Shown: positions 32,678 through 41,379 of the stretch, in pieces
Position numbering within the stretch: position 1 is the stretch's first letter
Layout: each line of letters opens with the position of its first letter
NCBI GenBank assembly: GCA_026214975.1
Contig: JAOBSW010001147.1
Location: forward strand, 62,001 to 126,000
Origin: Gentiana macrophylla
Lineage: Eukaryota > Streptophyta > Magnoliopsida > Gentianales > Gentianaceae
Reading direction: 5' to 3'
DNA length: 64,000 nt
Position numbers and translations under genes: made by a program
Notes under the pieces: model-generated
Seen by the model: the letters and a program-made list of their open reading frames with translations, nothing else
What the model was told of the DNA's origin: nothing
Database searches by the model: none

Positions 32678-34188
32678 ATGGCCGAATCATCGTCTACTCG
32701 TAAAAAAGGTACTAAGAAAAGGAAATCCGACCTGCCTGTTTTACCACCTGTGCACGAACCTAGGCCCCTAACACCGGAAGAAGAGGCTATATCTTTTAGG
32801 AAAACTGCTAGTCCTGCTGCCGTAGCCGCTTATGATAGATATTTTTCGAAATGCGCAATGTTACTAGAGCGTGGCATAGATTTTACTGCCTTGGGACCTG
32901 AATTGAAAGCAATTTTTGAGAGTAGAGGGTGGATGGAAATTGCTCACGAGCGTGTTGACCCTGTTAATGCCACAATGGTATCTGAGTTCTATTCCGTTAT
33001 CTCTGCTCATGAACCTCTAGATGATGGCCCTTTGAGTTCTGTTCCTCTTAGAACTGCTACCATTCCTTTCACACCAGCAGTCATTAATGCCTTTTATACC
33101 ATACCTGATGTTCCTGAGGAAGAGGATTTTTATTTTGTTTGGAATTTGATTCAGCCTAGTGTTTTGCAACAAAAAGCATACGAGGCTCAGCAAGCCTTTG
33201 ATCCAGTTGCAACTTGGGTTGATAATAGGTTTCAGTACGGAGGTTGTATTAAGGATGTTAGAGCCATTAAGCAGTTTCTGGGCCATAATGTTAGTCCATC
33301 CACGCATGTTAGTGCTTATGGAAGAGATGATGTAGTTACTGCTTGGGCTATAGTTAATGATGTCCCAGTCAATCTAGGAAAGTTGATCTATACAAGGTTT
33401 GGGATTTTGCTCATGGCCGTACTCCGCAAGGGAACATGCCCTTTCCGAATCTTATTTCTGCCTTGTGCCGGTTGGCGAGAGTCCCGGCCCTACCCGCTGA
33501 CAGAATCGTCTCTCCTGATGCCCCAATAATAGGCCCTAGACTTGCTCCACGTCCTTCTGGTACGCTTGACTATAACAACCCTAACCGTCAGCAGCACCAA
33601 CCACCCCCTCGTACTCGAGTTCCACCCCTATTCGGTTCTTCCTCTAGATAACCTGTACACAATCAGGATAGGGATAACCAGTCTGATGGCATTCTCAGTG
33701 CAATTAATCAAGGTCAGCCCAATATGGTGTTAGGATTTGAGCGAGTCAGGCAATGGGCAGACGACATTAGAGTGGGAGTTCGAGGACAGCGGGCTTTCTT
33801 GAGAGGTCTAGACCCCGCCTATGAGCAAATCCCTGACGATCTGCCTCAGTGCCAGCCAAACCCCTATACTTTACCTGCTTGGATTCAGCCTATCCCACCG
33901 CCTCCTACCTTTCACTCTTACACTCAGGCATCTTCAGGCCAAGCTAGTATGTCAGGTGGTATGTTTACAGTGTCACAATTGGCCGCTTTCAGATTCGGTG
34001 GATTCACATCGCCTCATTTTAGCATTATAGGTTTTGGCTCACTCGGTTTAGAGAGTTCGGTTGCGATGTCCACCATGCGCTCGCAAGCTCCATTTCATAC
34101 CACAACTGCAGCTCCTGATTTTGAAGCAGTACCGACTCAATCCATGTCGCATCCACCTCATGACATGTCTTTTGAAGACTTTGAATAA
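32678..34188 (+). pseudogene. Element G post-pol ORF 1 (putative plant transposon-protein domain)
   Basis: It starts MAESSSTRKKGTKKRKS, a Lys-rich possible nuclear signal, then the domain: YDRYFSKCAMLLERGIDFTAL, VSEFYSVISAHEPL, PFTPAVINAFYTIP, WALIVNDVPVNLGKLIYTRF-like helix, then (after a frameshift near 33400) GNMPFPNLISALCRLARVP. This order fits PF20167 (from memory). An in-frame stop at 33649-33651 is followed by a Pro/Ser-rich tail to 34188 (FERVRQWADDIRVGVRGQRAF). Without the two lesions it would be about 500 residues. The position after pol is that of the env-like gene in Athila elements, but I see no signal peptide or clear membrane segment. Confidence 0.7.
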
Positions 34189-34477
34189 GCTACTTAAACT
34201 TTTATCGTTTGAAAACATTGGTATTGTTACAACTATTTGCATTTCATTGTTAATTCGGTACTAGCATATTACTTTGACGATTATTTTGTTTTATTTTGTT
34301 GCTGTACTCAGTGGTTAGTGCACTTTTTCATAAGTATCCCCGTTCCTAATAATTTGTTTGATGAAAATTTTATAAAATTTTAATTTTATATTTGCGATAT
34401 CCTATATTTCTGTTTAAGTTCGAAATTTTTTTTTGCCCATTTACCCCCCAAAATCAACTATGTTCGTAAACAGTGAA

Positions 34478-34611
34478 TCCGGCGTATGCCGGGTACTGTC
34501 CGGTTTACGCCGGACCTTCACCGACCTGACTGGCCTAGATCATAGGGTAAATAATTCTGCAGACCATAAATATTTTCCGGCGTAGGCCGGAACATCCCGC
34601 TTTACGCCGGA
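34478..34611 (+). promoter_or_regulatory. Two CCGG palindrome pairs before G post-pol ORF 2
   Basis: Pair 1: TCCGGCGTATGCCGGG (34478-34493) and TCCGGTTTACGCCGGA (34499-34514). Pair 2: TCCGGCGTAGGCCGGA (34576-34591) and TCCCGCTTTACGCCGGA (34595-34611). The two pairs start 98 bases apart and precede the TATA-like box at 34665. In the LTR the two sets start 100 bases apart before TATAAATAG. Confidence 0.7.
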
Positions 34612-34664
34612 ATATCTATTTATGGGCCAGGAAAACTCTTTTCCTCTTCTGCTCGAATTTTTTG

Positions 34665-34674
34665 CAATAAATAG
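34665..34674 (+). promoter_or_regulatory. TATA-like box of G post-pol ORF 2
   Basis: CAATAAATAG followed by CACCCC, close to the TATAAATAGCCC of the G LTR. The ATG at 34747 is 72 bases downstream, so that start is preferred over 34684, which lies too near the box. Confidence 0.45.
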
Positions 34675-34746
34675 CACCCCGCCTTGACTTCTCATTTGGT
34701 ACACCTTGATTTCTCCCCTCTACTGTCTAGTACAATACGATACAAA

Positions 34747-35625
34747 ATGTCCAATCATTCTTCTCCGTCAGTTAACAGTTATTCTCCCCTGTTTTTCCCA
34801 AATGTTGAAATTCCGGATTATCAACCCTTATTTTTCAATCCCAATGATTATCCGAACCAAACAGCTCAAGACCGTTATTTATCCAACTTTAGTCAGTCCC
34901 CCATTTTGCTTGAAAAAGGTCTTAACTTTCGAAAAATGAACGAGTGGGGATTTTGCGATCGAAGGTGGTGGATGGGACCGCTTTTGTTCGAACACCAAAG
35001 GGCAAGGTTAATGTTACTCGTCCGAGAATTTTATGCGGCGTTGTCGAATCTATTTTCAGAGTCTACTCGCTTTGTACGTATTCGTGGTTGTATTGTACCA
35101 TTCACTCCTTTTGTCATGAATCAAATTTTTCATATGCCCCTTGTCCAGACTACCCCGAATAGTCATTACGAATCGCAATGGCATTTGGACACTGTTGATG
35201 GTGTTATTAATAAGTGTGCCGAAGCTTTTCAGATTCGCTTTCCGAATTACAACCGTGATCGTAATGTGTCAACCTCAGCTTTGCTTCCTCATCTTCGAAC
35301 CTGGAAACATTTTATCAATTCACGAGTTTTTCCAACTTTGGACTTTTCAGAAGTTTCAGATGATGAGATGTTGCTTCTTTATGCTATTACAATTGGAGTT
35401 ATTGTTGACTGGAGAGTCTTAATTCACAAGACGGCCATCAACTTTGCGCTCGGTCGACGAAAATTTCGTCAACCGATGCCTTATCCATGGTTAATCTCTA
35501 GGATCTGTGTACGTTTTGATGGAGTTCCAGAATCCGCATCGGATGAGGTTTTTCCATCTCGTCAACCTCATCTAGGATTACTCCCAGTAGATGTACCACG
35601 TGGTTCATCTACAGCAGAAGAATAG
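34747..35625 (+). CDS. Element G post-pol ORF 2, divergent relative of ORF 1
   Basis: 292 residues, intact, from MSNHSSPSVNSYSP. It shows the same landmarks as ORF 1: RYLSNFSQSPILLEKGLNF, LLVREFYAALSNLF, RIRGCIVPFTPFVMNQIFHMP, a central LHLRTW-like segment, DEMLLLYAITIGVIVDWRVLIHK and FRQPMPYPWLISRICVRF. So it belongs to the same transposon-protein family but is clearly diverged from ORF 1. The hydrophobic LLLYAITIGVIV stretch could be buried or membrane-associated; there is no N-terminal signal peptide. It is the only post-pol ORF of the family here without a lesion. Function unknown. Confidence 0.7.
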   Translation: MSNHSSPSVNSYSPLFFPNVEIPDYQPLFFNPNDYPNQTAQDRYLSNFSQSPILLEKGLNFRKMNEWGFCDRRWWMGPLLFEHQRARLMLLVREFYAALSNLFSESTRFVRIRGCIVPFTPFVMNQIFHMPLVQTTPNSHYESQWHLDTVDGVINKCAEAFQIRFPNYNRDRNVSTSALLPHLRTWKHFINSRVFPTLDFSEVSDDEMLLLYAITIGVIVDWRVLIHKTAINFALGRRKFRQPMPYPWLISRICVRFDGVPESASDEVFPSRQPHLGLLPVDVPRGSSTAEE

Positions 35626-36584
35626 AGGAGTAGTTTAACTTGTGCAATGTCAGGAGATAGCATTGCTGGGTTTAGTTGATTTGAATAAGTTGCTTTAACA
35701 TTTCAGTTGATTAGTTTCTTTAAGTTGTTAAAGTTTGCTTCTGGTAGTAACTTTGTTTAATTATGTTTTCATATCTTGTATAATATTAATGTTTGTTTTC
35801 TTTCATAAACAATTATGATTTTCTGTATTATTTTCTTTTATAAACGATTATTAGACAAACTCGTTATTACATTAAAATAAAAATTCCTTTTATTTTCTAC
35901 CCAACTTTTTTCACTCACTTATCATCGTGACGATGACAGTTCGTAAGTGGGGAGTAGAGTTAGGTTAGTAAATAAAATGAAGTTATTATATCAAATACTT
36001 AAACACGTAGTTTAATTATCCTTTAGGAAATAAACATGATAATATATAATTATTACAATAAAGGTAATATTTTTTGGGAAGAATAAGTTTCTAGTTAAGT
36101 AAAATAGACTAGATACATTATAATTATATTATATATGCCTATCTTAATACAATTCTAAGTATGTATAACTAAAACATTTTTTATCAAATAAGTTTTTTTA
36201 TGGAATTAGACAAGTATACTTATATTTATAAATTAATGTTTTAGAAAAACTTTCTTTCAAGACAAATTATGAGTCTGGAATCGGATTAGGGATGACAATT
36301 TTTGGCATAACTTTGACTTAACTATAGCCAAATGGCCTACCCGAACATAATTTCCATTTTTGTCCCCATCTCAACCTTGTAGAGTGGCGAGACCCCACTT
36401 GAACTAGCCATCGTATTTAAACCGCATTATAACCGACCCTTAGCCTGGATTGGTCTACATTCCCTTGGCATCCCGCAGGTTTAGTATGTACTTATGGATA
36501 GCGGTGACGACATCGAACTAAGAATCATTGCATTAAAATGGCACGAGTTGAGATTGGTACATTATCATTTTGAGGTCATTATCA

Positions 36585-36648
<64 letters not shown>

Positions 36649-37170
36649 GATTCCAACCATTTGTATATATATATATGTGAAATAAGAGTTATTGAAGCAA
36701 TGGTGCGAGCTTATTTACGACAAGATCGAGGATGTTCTGTAATAAGATATTTTTATCAAGAGTTGAAGGTATAAGTACGTACGACTTGCTCTTTCTCTTT
36801 TGATTTTCCTTTTTATCCTTTCGATTAGCCAACACCCTGAGCCTGAACATTACAAACCGCTTTGCCAACTACTTGACCTAGTCTTTGATTCCGGATATTC
36901 ATTAGTGGCGATTAGAAGTATTTCTAAAAATATTTTATATTTATTAAGTGAAGCATGGAAAATTTCATCTAAATAATATTTGATAATTAATTTTATAAGC
37001 TATACACACTTTTTATTTTTAAGAAAGACAAAAATAATATGATTATAATTTTGACAGAGTATTTTACTAAATTAGTAACCTAATCTAAACAATTACATTA
37101 TTTTCATTGTAATTATATAAATTATCGCTTATTTTGCTCGAGCACGATCAAAAGCTAAGTGGGGAGTAGT
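35626..37170 (+). other. Element G 3' non-coding region
   Basis: AT-rich, no gene. It holds a TA microsatellite (about 36588-36643). A segment around 36285-36910 begins ...GGGATGACAATTTTTGGC, which resembles the edge of hAT-type MITEs, but I cannot define both ends. The end is the polypurine tract AAGTGGGGAGTAG (37157-37169), one base before the LTR. Confidence 0.6.
37157..37169 (+). other. Polypurine tract of element G
   Basis: AAGTGGGGAGTAG directly before the 3' LTR; it primes plus-strand DNA synthesis in LTR elements. The position fits the LTR boundary found by comparison. Confidence 0.8.
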
Positions 37171-37642
37171 TGATATATGTCAACTTTATAACTAAAAATT
37201 ATAACATTTTGTAACATTTTATTAATAATTTTATCTAAATATCTTAAAAAGTATTAATATAACTTATAAAAATCTAATAGTTACAAATAACTATTGTAGT
37301 ATAAATTATAAATTTTGTTATCAGATTTACCTGTGGTTTTGTTGTTTTTTGAATTATGCGGGTATTATGTGATACAAAGTAGAAGAATTGGAATCGAAAA
37401 ATATAAAAATCTGATCATGTGGCTGATATTTGTCAAATCCGGCGCAGGCCGGAAGAAGCCGGTTCACGCCGGATTATGTGATGATTAAATTATGTTACTC
37501 CACATGCGTCTGACAAGAAGTACTCAAATTCAGATAATCCGGACCACGCCGGATCGAGTCTCAAGACGCCTGGATCGTAAAACTCAGCCTATAAATAGCC
37601 CTCATTTACGAAAGAAAAAAAAACCGTACCAATATATATATT

Positions 37643-37701
<59 letters not shown>

Positions 37702-38696
37702 CTCTGTAAATATTATTTCAGTAGGCATTCTGCCATAAAAAGTAGTTATAGTATCGTTGTAATATTTAGAGTAATTATCGAAGATTGTTGATTTCATAGT
37801 TGTTGTTACATTCAGAGGATAAAAGCCCACTTCAACAACTATAATCGGTAATATTGTAATGTTATTATGTTTTTTATTTATATAAGTATCTTTATATTAG
37901 TATTAATAATGACTATAGGCTAATTATACAACTAGCCAAGACATGTAATTGAGCTATTTTGATCTTTTAGGGAAATGGATGATGACTATGTTAAAATTTG
38001 ATTAAAAATTGAATATGATGAATCTTTTTCTACTTGGACTAATTGATGACCCGTATTGACGTAATTAACCAAAGATGGATAGAGACATAACCTAATCATG
38101 AACTCGACTGAGAGGCGTTAGGATATGAAAAGGGTAGAAAGACTGGAAGGTAAAATTGGCCGTCGACAAACGGAACCCTCTTTCTTATCCAGTGACGTAA
38201 TATTTATACTCGAGAGATTATCATGTCAAATCATTAGGTTTAATCGAGGTTTTACCAAGGAGGAGACATAGAACAAATTCATGCACTCGTATGAGGGGAA
38301 ATTGTTAGCTGAGGATTATACCGTTTCACATAATCAATTACACCTTAAAACAGGAAGTTCGATCACATCCATTAAACTAAAGAGATCATGGTTCAATAAT
38401 ATTGTCTTGGTTAGTTCGTATAACTATTTATATTAGCATTTATTATATTGGTATCTATATATCTATATATATATGCTATTTATATATCTAATTATTTATT
38501 ACATTAGTATCATATTAATAAACCTTTATGATAAGGATTGCGACTTAGATTGAGATAATAACAGCTAATTAGTGTTTAACCACATTTTGAATTATATTTT
38601 CATTTCCCTGAGGAGACGACCTTGTTCACTAGACTAGACTACAATTTGACCCGGTACACTGCCGGTAAGATTAGACACCAGTTTTAGACCAGATCA
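37171..38696 (+). repeat. Element G 3' LTR
   Basis: 1526 bases, TGATATATG...GATCA, matching 23765-25265 with scattered substitutions. It has an expanded TA run at about 37649-37698 and a TATA box CTATAAATAG at 37589-37598. Palindromes are at 37438-37474 (identical pair) and TCCGGACCACGCCGGA at 37538-37553, better preserved than in the 5' LTR. It is followed by the target duplication CAACG. Confidence 0.95.
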
Positions 38697-39777
38697 CAAC
38701 GTCGCGACCTGAAGTGATTGCTGAAGACGTCGCCGAGGATATGGGGGCACTGCCAACAAGAAACTGCCTTGCGGGTATAAAGGGATGGAGGCCCTTTGGC
38801 TGGACACTGAGTTTATCCAAGGCCCTCTTGATATGGAGAAGGCGAGCCAAATTAGGGAAGCTATAGCTGATGTCATTCCTTTGGGTCGTCTTTCATAGGA
38901 CTCACCACCTGGAGTTCAGATGGAGATTGGTAGGGGAATCACTGCTCACGTGGGGGTTAAAGATGATGCCCCTGCCAATGATGAGGTCGCAGAACTGAAA
39001 GATCTCACCGGCCAGTTTGGGATCGCCTCCTTTATGGTAAGTTTTAGCTCATGTCTGTATTTTTCCAACTTTATTTTCCTGCAAACTTATCCTTTTTTTC
39101 TCTATTTAAGCTTGGAACTCGCATCTACAAGGCTATAGAGGCCGCTGATAAACACAGGGCCAAGCTCAGAAAGGCAACTGCAGCCCTTGGTGCTTCGGAC
39201 AAGGCTAGAGTCGCTGCTGAAGCCAAGAATGTGAAGGCTTTGGCAGAGATAGATCATCTGAAGGGGGCCCTGTAGGAGAGTGCTAAACTGGACACTGAGC
39301 TGCAGCAGAAGGTGGCGGTCCAGAAGGGGACTGCTAAGAAATCCACTGAGAAGTTAAAGGACGCTCAGGAGGAGATTGCAAGCTTGAGAGAGCAACTTGC
39401 TGCCATCGCGGGCTTAGAGGAGAAACTGACCGCTGCCAAGAAGGCCGCCGAGGAAGCCGGTCCTGCGGCCATTGCCGCCTATAAGATTTTTGATGAATTC
39501 TTAGATATTCAAGAGGCAAGCTTTGATCAAGGCTTTAATCATTTTGCCCGCTGCCTCTGGACGTATCATGGTAGAGAAACAGTCGGCCTTGAGGAGATGG
39601 TCCGGTGGGTTGCCATGTCCCAGCGAAATCCTGACTTGCTAGCCCTTCATCCGGATATCCTTTATAGTTACGACCACATTCTCGATATCCGAGCTGGCCG
39701 TTTTAAAGAACCCTCCTCCTGTTGCAAATGTTCAACCCGGTGATGAGTATATTGACACTCCTCCTGGTTCAAACTAG
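38697..39777 (+). pseudogene. Element E antisense gene, 3' part (coiled-coil region)
   Basis: It resumes the frame broken by G: RPTEKP before 23764 and SRPEVIAEDVAED after 38701 fit together if one CAACG is removed. After a frameshifted stretch comes an intron at 39037-39110 (ATG/GTAAGTTT...CTATTTAAG). A long Ala/Lys/Glu coiled coil follows (AAADKHRAKLRKATAALGAS to EKLTAAKKAAEEAG, about 39130-39470), with one in-frame TAG near 39273. A conserved C-terminal block holds AAYKIFDEFLDIQEASFDQGF and GLEEMVRWVAMSQRNPDLLALHP, ending at stop 39775-39777 after a frameshift near 39705. A coiled coil plus such an end is typical of the gypsy-type transposon protein family. Confidence 0.7.
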
Positions 39778-39815
39778 AGCTTCTTGTTTTTTAAACAATT
39801 TCTGCGATTTGTAAT

Positions 39816-41195
39816 TGTTGGTCCCAGACGAGGGTAAAACTATTGTCAGAGGGGGGGTGAATGACTATAGTGGAGTTTCAAAAACTTTTCTTGTATTTAA
39901 AGGATTTTGGGCAGCGGATAAGTCCCTTCATAAAATGTTGTTTCAAAGTAGATTATGCAATCACAGATATAGAGTATGCAATGAAATAAAATGATGTAAG
40001 GTAAATTGTTGAAATTAAATAGACATAAAGGTTTATAGTGGTTCAGGGTGGTGTAATCCCTTAATCCACTCTTCTACTGTGATGATTGGAGGAATTCAGT
40101 ATTGTTTTCACAGATACAATAGTACGATTGTCCTTGACAACACAAGCTTCACAATCTTCAAGACTATCACTCCCTGGCTTCAAAAGCTTTAGTGACTCAA
40201 TCTCTATCACTGCTCCTTGAGAACAAATCTTTCAGCAGCTTTCACAAAGGTTGCAACTCCTTCTTAGATTTCTCTGATTCAGTTACCTCAATTGATGTGA
40301 ATTGGATTCACAAGTATGTTGATCAATCTCAGAGCTTGATTTGCAATTGAAGTTCTAATTCCTGAGTTGATCTCCAGATATTTCTTTTTAGTACAGATGG
40401 AAGGCTTTTCACTTTGACAGAGTTTCTGCTTGTATGTTTGTCAGACTTAATTGTTATTCTTTTTTCTGTCAATGCCTTCTATTTATAGCCTTGATGATCT
40501 TTAATTTGAATTTCCGTCCGTTGGCTATTTAATGTGGGGAATAATCCTTGATTTAATTCTTGATTCCCCCTTAATTATATTCTCATGTATTTCAGTGATC
40601 GGATTTTTCCTTAAACGTTTATCAAAAAATCCGTCCTTGATTGATCCTCAATTGATTGTGCATTTAATGCTTGATCTTCATCATTTGAAAACTGAGTGAG
40701 TGAAGTTTACTTGATCGTTCCCTGAACGGTTAAGTGATTCCTTCTGACTTGGCTGTTTGGTTCTTCCTTCATTGCTCTGTCTTTACTCAGCAGAATGTCA
40801 GTTTACTATGCCATTTTACTGCATTGTTGTTTTCTCTCATTCTTTAGAGTACTTTTTCTACTTCACTGATCCTTGATTTGGGTGAGATTAGTGTACACCA
40901 TATTTGATAATATATTTCATTACTTAGCCTTATCCAAAGTCATCACAGACTTCCTTGGTTATAAGTCAGACCATAATGTCTTCATTGCTTCTCTGCTGGT
41001 ACTTGACTGGCTTCACTATGCCTAATATATGTTCTTACTTAGCCGTCCTACCAACTAGTACAATACGTGTCTGACTCAACTTATACAACATGTTAGACTC
41101 TAAGTAAAGACTTATACAGAGAATTCTAACTTATTTCAGGCTTGCTATAACAGCTAGTATGGCCATCATCAAAACATAATAAAATGTTCCTAACA
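39816..41195 (-). repeat. Element A 3' LTR
   Basis: 1380 bases. On the plus strand TGTTGGTCCCAGAC...TTCCTAACA. Minus-strand TATA box CTATAAATAG at 40480-40489. Next to it, the minus strand has AAAAATGAGGAAAT (41196-41209) as polypurine tract. It differs visibly from the 5' LTR, including a segment missing there (around 40795-40820), so A is not a recent insertion. Confidence 0.9.
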
Positions 41196-41379
41196 ATTTC
41201 CTCATTTTTGATGATGCCAAAACTCTCATAAGTCTAAACATAAGTGTAACAAATTTTTCATAATAAATAACTGAACAAAACTCAATAATTTTATTCATTC
41301 ATTCAAGGGCAATAAGATAAATAGGTTCAGAGCATATTCAGAGTGTTATGATTACATTTAACTTAATTTTGCTTTGTAC

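Larger units (their letters stand above)
23765..38696 (+). mobile_element. Element G: full-length Athila-like Ty3/gypsy retrotransposon
   Basis: LTRs at 23765-25265 and 37171-38696, both TGATATATG...GATCA; target duplication CAACG at 23760-23764 and 38697-38701; Asp-tRNA primer site; polypurine tract before the 3' LTR. Coding order is gag, protease, RT, RNase H and integrase (gypsy order), followed by three further ORFs. RT (FLDDFSVFG) and protease (CDLGASINLMP) have Athila-type signatures. It inserted into the antisense gene of E. There are several single-base lesions but long open frames, so it is younger than its host. Confidence 0.95.

Noticed and set aside
34684..34746. Upstream ATG for G post-pol ORF 2
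   Set aside because: Only about ten bases after the TATA-like box, so probably not in the transcript leader; 34747 preferred.
32678..35625. G post-pol ORFs as true envelope genes
   Set aside because: No signal peptide, furin-like site or clear transmembrane helix seen; family resemblance is to the plant transposon-protein group.
36285..36910. hAT-type MITE in the G 3' region
   Set aside because: Only one edge resembles a known start; no inverted end or target duplication could be fixed.
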